Shown: positions 33,701 to 42,244, counted from the first letter of the stretch. The stretch is 64,000 nucleotides of DNA from Ruminiclostridium sp. (GCA_017625405.1 JAGALB010000016.1:1-64000), one strand, 5' to 3'. The notes: generated by a model not told the origin, from the letters alone. Made by a program: numbers and translations.

Positions 33701-34477
33701 ATCGTCATATCGTTCAACGCTTCTTACATCTGCTATGGCTTCAAGCTGTTCCGTGATTTCCTCTGTCCGTTTTTCGTATTCGTCTTCATAGGTGTTCAGG
33801 GAATCCAGCTCAGGAAATCTGAGGTAAACTTCCGTATTGTAATCCACGCAGAAATTCTCCGCAGGGATATAATATACATTTCCGATTGAGCCGTTGCCTA
33901 CGGAGGTGCTTCCGTAGCTTGTCTTGTCCACATACATGGAGGACATATATGAGCCTACAACCGTATATTCCGTACGGCTGAGCATATCGTCTGGGTTTTC
34001 ACCGTCGCCGTCGGTGAAATACACCTTTGTACCCTCCGCAAGACGGCTTCCGTTCATATCCGAAGCGTTTACAATGCATTCGTCGGGCGATTCGGGCATT
34101 CTTCCGCCTGTTATGGTTATGGTGTTTATAAGCGTGTGGTCTGCAGGCATGGAGAAAACTCTTGCCGCTTCGGGGCTTACGCCTTCGGAATATGACAGCA
34201 GGTCCGCAAAGTATGAGGGGTACACCTCAGCGCCCTCAATCCTACGCATGGCGTCTATATCGTTTTCGTCAAAGCCGTAGGTAGACACAAGGCGGAAATG
34301 CATAAGCTTTGTATCATCGAAATATTTGTCCGCCGTTATTCTCATGTCGGGCGGTGCCGCCTTTATGCCCGAAAAAAAGCCCACGCCCAGCGCTACTATG
34401 CTGAAAATGGAGAAAAAGCGGTTTCTGGTATTCTTTATCTCCCTGAGAGTGGTCTTTAGCAATGCACTTTTCATCAA
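30788..34477 (-). CDS. Giant FtsX/MacB-type ABC permease with long coiled coil
   Basis: A 1229-residue membrane protein. An N-terminal span (FFSIFSIVALGVGFFSGI) leads into a MacB-like periplasmic-type domain (about 40-250). Then comes a roughly 470-residue coiled coil of near-heptad repeats (ADAEKEIADAEQKI, DGEKELADGEKELA, DGRKELKDGRKELEDG; about 255-725). A first FtsX block of three spans follows (VFPVFFILVAALVCLTTMGRM, EEQRTQIGTLKAIGYTNSEI), then a second extracellular domain and a second FtsX block (IREIATLKVLGFYDKEV, TLVMHRRLKDVDMIEALKS). Such permeases normally pair with an ATPase of the LolD/MacB type, but none is encoded in this window. It may act in surface-protein or lipid handling. 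Confidence 0.88.
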   Translation of the reverse strand: MMKSALLKTTLREIKNTRNRFFSIFSIVALGVGFFSGIKAAPPDMRITADKYFDDTKLMHFRLVSTYGFDENDIDAMRRIEGAEVYPSYFADLLSYSEGVSPEAARVFSMPADHTLINTITITGGRMPESPDECIVNASDMNGSRLAEGTKVYFTDGDGENPDDMLSRTEYTVVGSYMSSMYVDKTSYGSTSVGNGSIGNVYYIPAENFCVDYNTEVYLRFPELDSLNTYEDEYEKRTEEITEQLEAIADVRSVERYDDIMKEADEELADAKQKLSDAEAEANQEIADAEKEIADAKQKLEDAGVEIADAEKEIADAEQKIADGEKELADGEKELADGRKEIDDGYKELADARAEYEKEIADAKQKIADAEKEIAENEQKLADGEKEYLDGLKEYNEGYEKFLEGKKEYEDGLALYEKGKAEYSANTGLIYDGYAQYNAGVAQLEQSKAQLDAAQSQLQQLALYFGTDSPEYIFAKQQYDAGLARYEAGKAELQAVKAELDYGSKQLDDADGELIRAKRELDEAAELIAENEQTLADAKKELDDAAAEIEDGKRQLEEGKQTLEDSRKELEQAIIDAEKEFADAEQELADAEEEYAKGLSDLEEGRKELEDGRKELKDGRKELEDGKKEYEDGLAELADGEKELADGKAEAEEKIADAKNEIAEAEADLADLELPEWYVFDRDDNPGYTEYGENAHRINNIASVFPVFFILVAALVCLTTMGRMVEEQRTQIGTLKAIGYTNSEIIFKYMFYAATATLTGALVGVLGGMQIFPTVIIVAYGIMYNIPELCTPIDVPNAVISIIVCLAAMLITVFFSCRSVLSEQASQLMRPKAPKIGKRILMERITPLWKRFNFSSKVTARNLFRYKRKMLMSTIGIAGCTALLLTGFALYDSINDIIRLQYGEIQFYDGMVVYDGEKYPEADDEAAEIISAYGESVNVYQKQMTVSANDADVEAYIAVPSDPEKFSQFFTLRSRQTGEHYTLTDGTVYIDEKMSLLLDNVKGGDTLTISKSDTEKVDVTLTAFFENYPGHFVYMTENTYKELFGETPEYNSLYFSHNLSVDEEDGLAEKILKTEGTLTVSFSSAVKQNYHEMLSALMLVIVVVIVCAGALAYVVMYNLTNINITERIREIATLKVLGFYDKEVDAYIFRENILLTLMGTAVGLFMGIFLASFIITTAEVDLVMFGRNIYAGSYILAAVFTLVFSLLVTLVMHRRLKDVDMIEALKSVE

Positions 34478-34526
34478 TAGTCCTTTCGATGGATAAAGCC
34501 GCCCGTTTATACGGTCGGCTTATGTA

Positions 34527-35078
34527 TTATTCTTCTGTTTCTTCTGCACCGGAAAGATACTTTGCGCTGAGCTTTGCACGCAGTACAGGCTCAAGACCGC
34601 CGATGATGTTCTTTCTTGTGCGTTCGTCGGGGTTAAAAATAATAGCAACCTTGCCTGTGCTTTCAGTTTCGATAAACACATACCACAGGTCAATACCTGT
34701 ACCGTCCTCTGCAAGCACGGTAACATCGGGGTTAAGCTCTGTTTCGTTGAGATAGGGTCCGAAATCGTCAACGGACTTCAGGTCAACGCTGATAAGGCGC
34801 TTTCTCTTGCGCTTGCCGGAAATCTTGTCAATATCAAGGTCGTCATTTGTAACGATATATTCATATTCTGTGTTAAGACCCTGCATAATATAAACCGCAA
34901 GCCAGATTGCGCCTGCACCTGCCACAAGGCAGAAAAGGGTGATTGAATACTGGAAAAGCACCATAAGGTAGCCCAGCAGCACCAGCACAAGAATAAGGCC
35001 TGCAACAACAAGTCCCTTTAAAAACATTCCCTTTTTATCCGAAGCTCTTTCCATGAGCTGTTCTGAAAATCTGTCCAT
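34527..35078 (-). CDS. DUF6106-like small membrane protein
   Basis: A 183-residue protein with a cytosolic N-terminus, two adjacent membrane spans (about residues 20-68) and a soluble C-terminal domain. Residues 70-115 read EYEYIVTNDDLDIDKISGKRKRKRLISVDLKSVDDFGPY, a PH-like strand pattern I associate with the DUF6106 family found widely in Clostridia; the function is unknown. Start 35078 (MDRFSEQ) is preferred over the longer frame for its AAAGGAAAA ribosome site. A promoter lies at 35140-35168 and the permease gene follows after 49 bases, so both may share a transcript. Confidence 0.75.
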   Translation of the reverse strand: MDRFSEQLMERASDKKGMFLKGLVVAGLILVLVLLGYLMVLFQYSITLFCLVAGAGAIWLAVYIMQGLNTEYEYIVTNDDLDIDKISGKRKRKRLISVDLKSVDDFGPYLNETELNPDVTVLAEDGTGIDLWYVFIETESTGKVAIIFNPDERTRKNIIGGLEPVLRAKLSAKYLSGAEETEE

Positions 35079-35139
35079 AATTCTATATTTTCCTTTCAAA
35101 TTGCCACCTGTAACCCAAGTGAAAATAATCAACACAGAA

Positions 35140-35168
35140 ATTATATCACATTTAAACAAATAAAACAA
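35140..35168 (-). promoter_or_regulatory. Promoter of DUF6106-like gene
   Basis: Minus strand: TTGTTT (35168-35163), 17-base spacer, TATAAT (35145-35140). Confidence 0.72.
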
Positions 35169-35216
35169 GGGGTATTAGTGCATATTTCCGAGGATTTTCA
35201 CATTTCCATAAAAAAC

Positions 35217-35245
35217 TTGACTATCGGAAAAATTTATAATATAAT
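35217..35245 (+). promoter_or_regulatory. Promoter of cobU-like/pilT unit
   Basis: TTGACT at 35217-35222, 17-base spacer, TATAAT at 35240-35245, about 85 bases upstream of the 35330 start. Confidence 0.78.
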
Positions 35246-35329
35246 ATAGTATATAAAATAAAAAAATGCAGGGAGAACAGTTCAGACGGAACCTTTCTAC
35301 CCCCATATATGAAAGGATAGGTAAACGCA

Positions 35330-35872
35330 ATGGGAAACATTACCCTCGTAACAGGCGGCGCAGGCAGCGGCAAGACCAGATGGGCCATCTCATATTTCAA
35401 AACCTGCGATAACGTTCTGTTCCTGAACACAGGCGCACAGATAAGCGATGACACACTCCACAGAATGAATTATTCCAACGAGCAGAACAATGTTCAGTGG
35501 GTGGTGGAGTCCGATGTTGAAAATCCCGTGGACTACATAAAGGACCATAAGTTCTTCATTTTTGACAGTCTCGGTTCCTACACATCTTCCGTAATGAGAA
35601 AGGTTGCGAAGGATGTTGAAAACATCACAAAGGAAGAACACGACGAAATCAGAAAGATCGTTGTTGATAACGTGATTGAATGTATGCGCAAGGTTGAAGA
35701 GCTTAACGGCGCTATGGTAATTATCTCCATTGAGCCGGGCTTCTCCGTCTGCCCCAAGGATAAGGAACAGATTGCCTTCCGTGAAATCATGGGCGCAGTA
35801 AACCAGCGTATCGCAAATACAGCTCAGGAGGTTTATCTCTCCGCAAGCGGTATTCAGTTCAGAATAAAGTAA
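35330..35872 (+). CDS. CobU-like P-loop nucleotide kinase
   Basis: A 180-residue P-loop protein of the adenosylcobinamide kinase/guanylyltransferase (CobU) family. Seen: Walker A ITLVTGGAGSGKTRWA at residues 4-19, Walker B-like FFIFDSLGSY, and the family C-terminus VNQRIANTAQEVYLSASGIQFRIK. CobU transfers phosphate and then GMP to cobinamide in B12 assembly. There is no other cobalamin gene in the window. The CobU His that becomes guanylylated (in the HR region after the first strands) is only weakly matched by HRMNYSNEQNN. It may have been recruited for another role. It lies 30 bases upstream of pilT and probably shares its message. Confidence 0.75.
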   Translation: MGNITLVTGGAGSGKTRWAISYFKTCDNVLFLNTGAQISDDTLHRMNYSNEQNNVQWVVESDVENPVDYIKDHKFFIFDSLGSYTSSVMRKVAKDVENITKEEHDEIRKIVVDNVIECMRKVEELNGAMVIISIEPGFSVCPKDKEQIAFREIMGAVNQRIANTAQEVYLSASGIQFRIK

Positions 35873-35902
35873 TTATATATATCGTGAAAGGAATGAAATG
35901 TC

Positions 35903-36952
35903 ATGAATATTGAACAGTTAATCAACTTTGCCAGAAGCAAGAACGCTTCCGATATACATCTTACAGTAGGCGCACCCACTTCTATCCGTATCAACGGCGA
36001 GCTCAAGAAGTTCGACGGCATGGACGAAGAAGTTGTAAGCCGTACAATCCTTTCAATGCTTACAGCTGAGCAGGAAAAGCGTCTGGGCGAAGGCGAAGAC
36101 ATCGACTTCTCCTTTACCGCACAGAGCGGCGGCCGCCAGAGAGTAAACGTGTACCACTACAACGGCGGTAAGCTTTCCGCTGCTATCCGTCTTTTAAACG
36201 AAGAAGTTCCTTCCTTCAAGGATATCTGCCTTCCCCAGGCAGCTATTGACCTTACAAAGGAATTAAAGGGTCTTATTCTTGTAACAGGCCCCACAGGCTC
36301 AGGTAAGTCCACAACACTTGCCACAATGGTAGATTTTATCAACCAGAACCGTGCCTGCCACATCCTCACAATCGAAGATCCTATCGAATACGTATACAAG
36401 CCCAAGCTTGCAACAATCCACCAGAGAGAAATCGGTACTGACGTTCCCGACTTCAACACAGCATTAAGAAGCGGTCTTCGTGAAAACCCCGACGTTATCC
36501 TCGTAGGTGAAATGCGTGACTTTGAAACTATCTCCCTTGCTTTAAGAGCAGCTGAAACAGGTCACCTTGTTCTTGGTACACTCCATACAACAGGCGCACC
36601 TCATACAGTAAACCGTATTATCGACGTATTCCCCTCTGAAATGCAGAACCAGGTTCGTTCACAGCTCTCCACAAACCTCCGTGGCGTAGTATCCCAGATG
36701 CTTATTCCTATGAAGAACAGCGACAGAGGCAGAACCGCTGCATTTGAAATTCTCATAAACAATGACGCTTCTGCAAATAATATCCGTGCAGAAAAGGTAC
36801 ACCAGCTCGAACAGGTTATGGCTTCCGGCGCTTCTCAGGGTATGAGAACAATGAACGAAAGCTTAAAGAGACTTGTACGTGATGATGTTATCACAAGAGA
36901 GGCTGCAATGATTTACAGCCCTGATAAGGATGAACTCAAGAAGCTTTTATGA
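35903..36952 (+). CDS. pilT: PilT-type twitching/retraction ATPase
   Basis: A 349-residue secretion-superfamily ATPase that in other bacteria powers type IV pilus retraction as a hexamer. Seen: N-terminal ASDIHLTVGAPTSIRINGEL, Walker A GPTGSGKSTT (about 132-141), the Asp box (ILTIEDPIEYVY), IHQREIGTDVPDF, Walker B VILVGEMRD and the His box LHTTGAPHTVNRIIDVFP. The AIRAEKVHQ-type motif is NIRAEKVHQLEQVMASG, typical of PilT and not PilB. No pilin, PilB, PilC or PilM/N/O gene is adjacent. It overlaps the transglutaminase gene by four bases. Confidence 0.93.
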   Translation: MNIEQLINFARSKNASDIHLTVGAPTSIRINGELKKFDGMDEEVVSRTILSMLTAEQEKRLGEGEDIDFSFTAQSGGRQRVNVYHYNGGKLSAAIRLLNEEVPSFKDICLPQAAIDLTKELKGLILVTGPTGSGKSTTLATMVDFINQNRACHILTIEDPIEYVYKPKLATIHQREIGTDVPDFNTALRSGLRENPDVILVGEMRDFETISLALRAAETGHLVLGTLHTTGAPHTVNRIIDVFPSEMQNQVRSQLSTNLRGVVSQMLIPMKNSDRGRTAAFEILINNDASANNIRAEKVHQLEQVMASGASQGMRTMNESLKRLVRDDVITREAAMIYSPDKDELKKLL

Positions 36953-38250
36953 TATCTGAAACATTTTCTGCCCGTTCTTCAAGGGAACGGGCAAAAATTA
37001 TTACTTTTGCCCTGCTGTTTCTGGCTGCACTGGTTTCACTTATGATGCTGTGCTCCGTGAATTCGGAAGGTGCGGTAAAAGCACGCAGGAATTTTCTGCG
37101 TACATCCTACAACCCCGAAAGCTACTCCCTGTTTGAAATAAACGGAAACACCCTTTACGCAAAGGGCAGATACGCAAACGACAGGATAAAGAAGCTCTAT
37201 TTCGCAGGTGCAGAGAATGTAAGCGGCAGCTATAAAATGAATATTGACTCGGACGGCAGCTACGAAGCGGAAATTTCCCTTCCCGAGGGTTACCGCTATA
37301 CGACGCTGGCTGTTCAGTTAAGGTCAGGCGCCGCCTTCGGCTACCGCATATACTGTGACAACGGCTTTTACTTCCCCGACAACGGGCTTGCCGAAAGCAA
37401 CAGGACGGTTTTTGACAATATAATTGACGCATCCCCCGAAAGTGTCGGGTACTACATCAGCAGAAATGCCGACCCCGACGAAATCAGAACCGTACAGGAG
37501 CAGATAAAGCTTATTTCAGACTCGGTAACCGAGGGTATCGGCGGCGATTATGAAAAGGCACGCGCCCTTGCCCTTTATGTTGCGGGACATTTCTACTATG
37601 ACCACGATGCAAGAGCCGAAAGCGTCACCGAAACCAATGTGGTGCTGTACGAGGTGCTTAAAACCTCACGCACGGTCTGCACAGGCTTTGCGGATTTATA
37701 CTGTGCGCTGCTTCAGGCGCAGGGTATTGACGCAGTAAATATCAAGGGCGGCAGTACAGGCGGAGAAATAGAATACGAAAATCTTACCGACGGTGTGCAG
37801 AATCACGAATTCACCGCATTTTTCCTCAGGGAAGAAAACCGCTGGGTGTGGGTTGACGCCTGCTGGAACGGCAGCGGCGACTATGAAAACGGCGTTTTTA
37901 CCGATGATAAGCCCCACGAAAAGTTTTTCGACATAAGCGATGAAGCACTGGCTCTGGACCACAGGGCGGATTACGCCGAAAGACGCCGTTTCTTTGAAGC
38001 AAAGGCGGCAGAGCCTCAGGAAACCGAAGAATCTGCGGCTGAAACCACAACCGTCACCGAAGAAGCTGTCCCCGAAGAAACCACAACCACAGGAAAAACC
38101 GAAGAAACCTCTGTTTCCCATGTAAAACCGCAGGAAGTGCCTGCTGAGGATAACACGGCGCTTGTGATAATTGCGGCGGTGCTGGGTGTGCTGGTGCTTA
38201 GTGCAGGGGTTGCGGTTGTAATAATAATCAAAGGCAATAAATCCCGTTAG
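36949..38250 (+). CDS. Membrane-anchored transglutaminase-like protein
   Basis: A 433-residue protein with an N-terminal membrane segment (about 17-37), an extracellular region and a C-terminal span (about 404-425) after a Thr/Glu linker. Residues 200-310 are a transglutaminase-core fold with the Cys-His-Asp triad visible: Cys244 in RTVCTGFADLYCALL, His286 in QNHEFTAFF and Asp303 in WVWVDACWNG. Bacterial members act as cysteine proteases or crosslinking enzymes, and the substrate here is unknown. Its start overlaps the pilT stop (ATGA), an intimate coupling between a cytosolic retraction motor and a surface enzyme. Confidence 0.87.
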   Translation: MISETFSARSSRERAKIITFALLFLAALVSLMMLCSVNSEGAVKARRNFLRTSYNPESYSLFEINGNTLYAKGRYANDRIKKLYFAGAENVSGSYKMNIDSDGSYEAEISLPEGYRYTTLAVQLRSGAAFGYRIYCDNGFYFPDNGLAESNRTVFDNIIDASPESVGYYISRNADPDEIRTVQEQIKLISDSVTEGIGGDYEKARALALYVAGHFYYDHDARAESVTETNVVLYEVLKTSRTVCTGFADLYCALLQAQGIDAVNIKGGSTGGEIEYENLTDGVQNHEFTAFFLREENRWVWVDACWNGSGDYENGVFTDDKPHEKFFDISDEALALDHRADYAERRRFFEAKAAEPQETEESAAETTTVTEEAVPEETTTTGKTEETSVSHVKPQEVPAEDNTALVIIAAVLGVLVLSAGVAVVIIIKGNKSR

Positions 38251-38281
38251 GATTTATATATATGGAAAGGATTAAAACAAT

Positions 38282-38752
38282 ATGGTAGTAATTGAACTCG
38301 AAAACGGTAAAGAAATCAAGCTTGAGCTTTACCCCGACATCGCACCCATTACGGTGGAAAACTTTGAAAGACTTGTAAACGACGGCTTTTACAACGGTCT
38401 TACCTTCCACAGAGTCATCAGCGGCTTTATGATTCAGGGCGGCTGTCCTCTCGGAAACGGCACAGGCAACGCAGGCACACATATCAAGGGTGAATTCCTT
38501 GCAAACGGCGTTGTAAACAACTTAAAGCACACCAGAGGCGTAATCTCCATGGCTCGTGCGGCAGCTCCCGATTCCGCAAGCTGCCAGTTCTTCATCATGC
38601 ACGAGGACGCTCCTCACCTTGACGGCAGCTACGCAGCTTTCGGTAAGGTTGTTGAAGGTATGGATGCAGTTGATGAAATTGCAGCGGTTGAAACTGATTA
38701 CAGCGACAAGCCCTTAAAGCCTGTTGTAATGAAGACAGTCAAGATAGTTTAA
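38282..38752 (+). CDS. Cyclophilin-type peptidyl-prolyl isomerase
   Basis: A 156-residue single-domain cyclophilin that speeds proline cis-trans isomerisation. Seen: the VENFERLVNDGFYNGLTFHRVISGFMIQGG core with catalytic Arg in FHRV, GVISMARAAAPDSASCQFFI and LDGSYAAFGKVVEGMD. There is no signal peptide, so it is cytosolic. The GAAAGGA ribosome site is good. It may be read through from the pilT-transglutaminase unit 31 bases upstream, and it ends at a terminator. Confidence 0.93.
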   Translation: MVVIELENGKEIKLELYPDIAPITVENFERLVNDGFYNGLTFHRVISGFMIQGGCPLGNGTGNAGTHIKGEFLANGVVNNLKHTRGVISMARAAAPDSASCQFFIMHEDAPHLDGSYAAFGKVVEGMDAVDEIAAVETDYSDKPLKPVVMKTVKIV

Positions 38753-38761
38753 GGCAAAAAC

Positions 38762-38802
38762 AAACGGCGGAGTTCCCACAGGTGCGGATTCCGCCGTTTT
38801 TT
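38762..38802 (+). terminator. Terminator of cyclophilin gene
   Basis: Stem AAACGGCGGA/TCCGCCGTTT with an 18-base loop and TTTTTT tail, ten bases after the stop. Confidence 0.82.
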
Positions 38803-38936
38803 ATACCCGCTTTACAGGATTTTTGAAAAAAATAAAAAATTTTTTCAAAAATGTGTCACTTTTTACTCTTTAAAACCGTTATATATAGTGAACAGGCAAA
38901 TTCTGCCACTTTACATACAGAAAGGAACGGAAAATT

Positions 38937-41066
38937 ATGAAATTCAGACGTTATGCTTCCTCAATGCTTGCTCTTTCGGTTATGCTCAGCGGTACTTCTA
39001 TCGTCGCATATGCGGATGCCGCAGCGGAAGAAGCTATGAAAAAGGAGCTTACATACGTAAAACAGCGTATAACAGTCCCCGAAGATTTAAGCGAATTCAA
39101 TTACAGGAAAAATACAACCTACGGCAGGGATACCTATAATTTTACCTGGACTACCGACCCTCTTGAATACACTACGGGCAGCAAGGAAATCAGCGTAAGC
39201 ATCTGCGGAAAAATAATCACTTCATACAGCCGCCACGAATACGACTGGAGCAGCGACAGCGAGGAAAGCTATTCCTTTGCGAAGCTTTCCGAAAAACAGC
39301 TTTACGACAAGGCTTGCAAGTGGATAAAAATTCTCAATCCCACCGTTTACAACAGCATTGAAATCGACAAGGACAGCCTTGATATAAGCCTCTGGGGCGA
39401 CAACGCACGCTTCAATATATGTCGTGTTGTAAAGGGTGTGCCTGTAAAGGGACAGGAAGGCAGAATCACTATAAACAAGGACACAGGCGAGCTTGTTTCC
39501 TACGGCCTTAACTGGGTAATGGGCGCAGGCTTCCCCGACCCTGCCGATACAATTTCAAAGGAAGCGGCGATAGCGGCTTTTGAAAAGGAAATGCCCATAG
39601 AAAAGGTGTATTTCGCAAACTACAACTGGGAAGAAAAGAAGTACGAGCCGAAACTTATCTACCGTCAGACAAGGACAGAGCAGATTGACGCCCTTACAGG
39701 AAAGCTCACCAGCTTCGAGGGCAGCTATTTCAGATATGATGACGATTTTACGGTAGAAGAAGATGCTGTAGCTGATGCCGATGACGCAAACCCCGGTGCA
39801 GGCGGCGTCAACTTCACAGATAAAGAGCTTGAAAAAATGGAAAAGGAAGGCTCTCTCATAACCGCTGAGGAAATGCTTGCAAAGCTTCAGGAAATGGACA
39901 TTTTCTGCCTTGGCGCAACACCCTCTGTAAGCAACTCCTACTGCTGGCTGGACTCCCATAACGGTTATTATGTGAGAGATATGAGCTTCGTTTCCGAAGA
40001 TATGGTGTACTATGTAGGCGAGGATGACAACGGCGAGCCTTTACAGAAGGAAAGAAAGTGCGTCACTACCGCTTACGCCACAATCAATGCGGAAACGGGC
40101 GAGCTGCTCAGCTTCAGCACATCTTCAGGCTATACCGAAAACGGCAGAAAGCTCAGTAAGAAAAACGCTTCAGGCGTTCTGAACAAGTATCTTAAGACTC
40201 TTGCAGGCGACAAGGCAGAGGAATTCAGACTTAAAGAGCCTGATGTAAACTGGTCAAGATACAATAAGGACGGCACTCCCGCAGAGGGCGCATACGTAAC
40301 ACATGTTTCCTCCACCTCACAGCGCTACGCTTACGATATTCCCACTATGAGCGAAAGTGTAAGCATTTCCGTAAACAATGACGGCAGAATCACCGATTAC
40401 CACCTTAATTATCTGGGTGTTGAATATCCTGCCCCCGAAAATATCCTTACAGAAGAAAAGGTTTATGACAGCTATTTTGAGCAGATAAACTACAACCTTC
40501 AGTACCGCCTTGCAATAAAGAAGGATTCTACCTACACCGCCGTTGTATATAACCCCGATTACAGACTTCAGATTGACGCTTTCAGCGGTAAGCTCACAAA
40601 TTCCGACGGCACAGAGCTTATAAAGTACGAAAAGGGCGAATACACCGACCTTGAGGGCAGCAAGTACGAAAAGGTTGCAAGAAAGCTGGAAACACACGGC
40701 ATTGTTCTCCGTGACGAAAAGGGCAGACTTAACGCTGACGAAGCAGTTACAAGACAAGACTTTGCGAATCTGATGAGCAACGCAGGCAGCTGGTACAACA
40801 ACCGTACAGGCGGCGACAAGCCTCTTACCCGTCAGTTTGCGGCGAAAATTCTTACAAACCGCATTCTCCCCGCAGAGTGCGCTGAGCTTCCCGGCATTTT
40901 CAAATCCCCCTTCTCTGACGTAGCCGAGGACAGCAAGTATGTAGGCTATATAGCCGTTGCAAGCGCAAAGGGCTATATGAGCGGCAAGGATGGAAAATTC
41001 CGCCCCGGCGCAAAGGTTACCAGAGGCGAAGCACTTGTGATGCTTTACAATATGCTTTCTGAATAA
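38937..41066 (+). CDS. Secreted YcdB/YcdC-like repeat protein with SLH domain
   Basis: A 709-residue exported protein. The signal peptide ends near SIVAYADA (about residue 28). Residues 30-560 contain repeated PepSY/YcdB-like units. Each has a hydrated beta-sheet with N-x-[DE]TGE[LV] turns (TINKDTGELVSYGLNW; ATINAETGELLSFSTSS; QIDAFSGKLTNSDG). The last 110 residues are S-layer-homology modules (ADEAVTRQDFANLM; PFSDVAEDSKYVGYIAVASAKGYMSGKDG...PGAKVTRGEALVMLYNML), which usually bind pyruvylated wall polymers. The function is unknown; wall-anchored inhibitor or scaffold roles are plausible. The ribosome site is GAAAGGAACGG. The promoter is not clear. Confidence 0.85.
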   Translation: MKFRRYASSMLALSVMLSGTSIVAYADAAAEEAMKKELTYVKQRITVPEDLSEFNYRKNTTYGRDTYNFTWTTDPLEYTTGSKEISVSICGKIITSYSRHEYDWSSDSEESYSFAKLSEKQLYDKACKWIKILNPTVYNSIEIDKDSLDISLWGDNARFNICRVVKGVPVKGQEGRITINKDTGELVSYGLNWVMGAGFPDPADTISKEAAIAAFEKEMPIEKVYFANYNWEEKKYEPKLIYRQTRTEQIDALTGKLTSFEGSYFRYDDDFTVEEDAVADADDANPGAGGVNFTDKELEKMEKEGSLITAEEMLAKLQEMDIFCLGATPSVSNSYCWLDSHNGYYVRDMSFVSEDMVYYVGEDDNGEPLQKERKCVTTAYATINAETGELLSFSTSSGYTENGRKLSKKNASGVLNKYLKTLAGDKAEEFRLKEPDVNWSRYNKDGTPAEGAYVTHVSSTSQRYAYDIPTMSESVSISVNNDGRITDYHLNYLGVEYPAPENILTEEKVYDSYFEQINYNLQYRLAIKKDSTYTAVVYNPDYRLQIDAFSGKLTNSDGTELIKYEKGEYTDLEGSKYEKVARKLETHGIVLRDEKGRLNADEAVTRQDFANLMSNAGSWYNNRTGGDKPLTRQFAAKILTNRILPAECAELPGIFKSPFSDVAEDSKYVGYIAVASAKGYMSGKDGKFRPGAKVTRGEALVMLYNMLSE

Positions 41067-41115
41067 TAAGATACTTTTCGGCATAATATGACCTACAAAC
41101 GCCGATAGTATAAAC

Positions 41116-41150
41116 GGGCTGACAAGCTAAAGCTTGTCAGCCCTGATTTT
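41116..41150. terminator. Bidirectional terminator between convergent genes
   Basis: Perfect 13-bp stem GGGCTGACAAGCT/AGCTTGTCAGCCC with an AA loop. It lies between the SLH gene (plus) and the deacetylase (minus), whose stop codon it touches. Confidence 0.85.
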
Positions 41151-42099
41151 ATAATTTACAGATAATCTCATACCCTTCACTCTGCCAGTAATCAATTACC
41201 TCGCCGAGAATCTGCGTGTTGGTTTCGGAAACCGCATGCAAGAGATAAATTCCGCTGTGGGTTGAGTCCTTTATTTTCTGTAAGGACTGCATGGGGTCAG
41301 GCTGTGCGTTCACATCCCAGTCGCTGTACGCAAAGGACCAGAAAACCGAAGTATAACCGAGGCTTTTCACAACGGAAAGCGCCTTTTCTGAAAATTCGCC
41401 CTTGGGAAAACGGAAAAGCTCCATTTTACAGCCGAATTTCTCCGCCACGTAATCGTGCAGCGTCATAACCTCTTCTATCATTTCGCTTTCGGAGCAGTCA
41501 GGCATTGACGGATGGGTGTAGGTATGGTTTCCTACGGTATGCCCCTCGTCAATCATTCTTTTTACCAGTTCGGGGCTTGTCTTACAGTAATCGTAGGTTA
41601 CAAAAAACACCGCTTTTATGTTTTTTTCTTTCAGCGTGTCGAGAATTTCCGCAGTACAGCCGTTTTCATAGCCTACATCAAAGGTCAGCAGGATTTTTCC
41701 GTCATCGCAGAGAAATTCCCCGTTGCAGTCCTTGTATTTTTCCTGCGCCTTTACGGCGTCAATGGGCTGGTTTTTGTCGTTCTTGTCCTTTCCGAGACCC
41801 CAGCCGATTTTCGTCATGTCAATGTATGACGAGGCATAAGCCGCCTCGTCAACGCTCTCGGATACAAGACCGTCATCTGTGATTATGTCGGTTGTGCCGA
41901 CAATTTCGGTGTCTGTATCAGGGGGCATTTCTGTTGTTGTGGTTGTTGTTCTTTCAGTTGTAGTTTCCCTTGTTGTAGTTTCGGCAGTTGTGGTTGTATT
42001 TGTAGGTTCTACGGGAGAGCCTGATTCACAGCCGCAGGAGGAAACCGAGCCAATCATAGCCGCAGTAAGCACGGCGCAAAGAATTCTTCTGATTTTCAT
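41149..42099 (-). CDS. Polysaccharide deacetylase lipoprotein (PdaA-like)
   Basis: A 316-residue lipoprotein with lipobox VSSC (Cys22), a Thr/Glu linker (residues 33-70) and a NodB-type carbohydrate esterase 4 domain. Order: ILLTFDVGYENGCTAEILDTL (motif 1), HTVGNHTYTHPSM (zinc-binding His pair), FRFPKGEFSEKAL (motif 3), FWSFAYSDWDV and a final LLHAVSETNTQIL. The spacing matches PdaA-type enzymes that deacetylate MurNAc in peptidoglycan. These usually read TFDNGYENG; here Val replaces Asn. It is monocistronic. GAAAGGA precedes the start. Confidence 0.9.
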   Translation of the reverse strand: MKIRRILCAVLTAAMIGSVSSCGCESGSPVEPTNTTTTAETTTRETTTERTTTTTTEMPPDTDTEIVGTTDIITDDGLVSESVDEAAYASSYIDMTKIGWGLGKDKNDKNQPIDAVKAQEKYKDCNGEFLCDDGKILLTFDVGYENGCTAEILDTLKEKNIKAVFFVTYDYCKTSPELVKRMIDEGHTVGNHTYTHPSMPDCSESEMIEEVMTLHDYVAEKFGCKMELFRFPKGEFSEKALSVVKSLGYTSVFWSFAYSDWDVNAQPDPMQSLQKIKDSTHSGIYLLHAVSETNTQILGEVIDYWQSEGYEIICKL

Positions 42100-42190
42100 A
42101 GCAATTTCCTTTCGGTTTTTTTGGGCAGTTGCACTGCCTTACTATTTTGCTATGAAACAGAAAAATTATGCATATCTGTTTTTATAAATA

Positions 42191-42227
42191 AAACGACGGA
42201 ATCGTAAAATTTACGACTCCGCCGTTG
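42191..42227 (-). terminator. Terminator downstream of yajC
   Basis: Minus strand ACGGCGGAGTCGTAAA with TTTACGATTCCGTCGT (one mismatch) and a TTT tail, between the yajC stop and the deacetylase promoter region. Confidence 0.78.
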
Positions 42228-42244
42228 TGTTTTATCTGTCAGCC

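Noticed and set aside
35330..35872. Start of a cobalamin biosynthesis cluster
   Set aside because: No cobS, cobT, cobC, cbi genes or B12 riboswitch are visible nearby.
41930..42010. GTTGTAGTT tandem repeat as a regulatory element
   Set aside because: It encodes the Thr-rich linker of the polysaccharide deacetylase on the minus strand.
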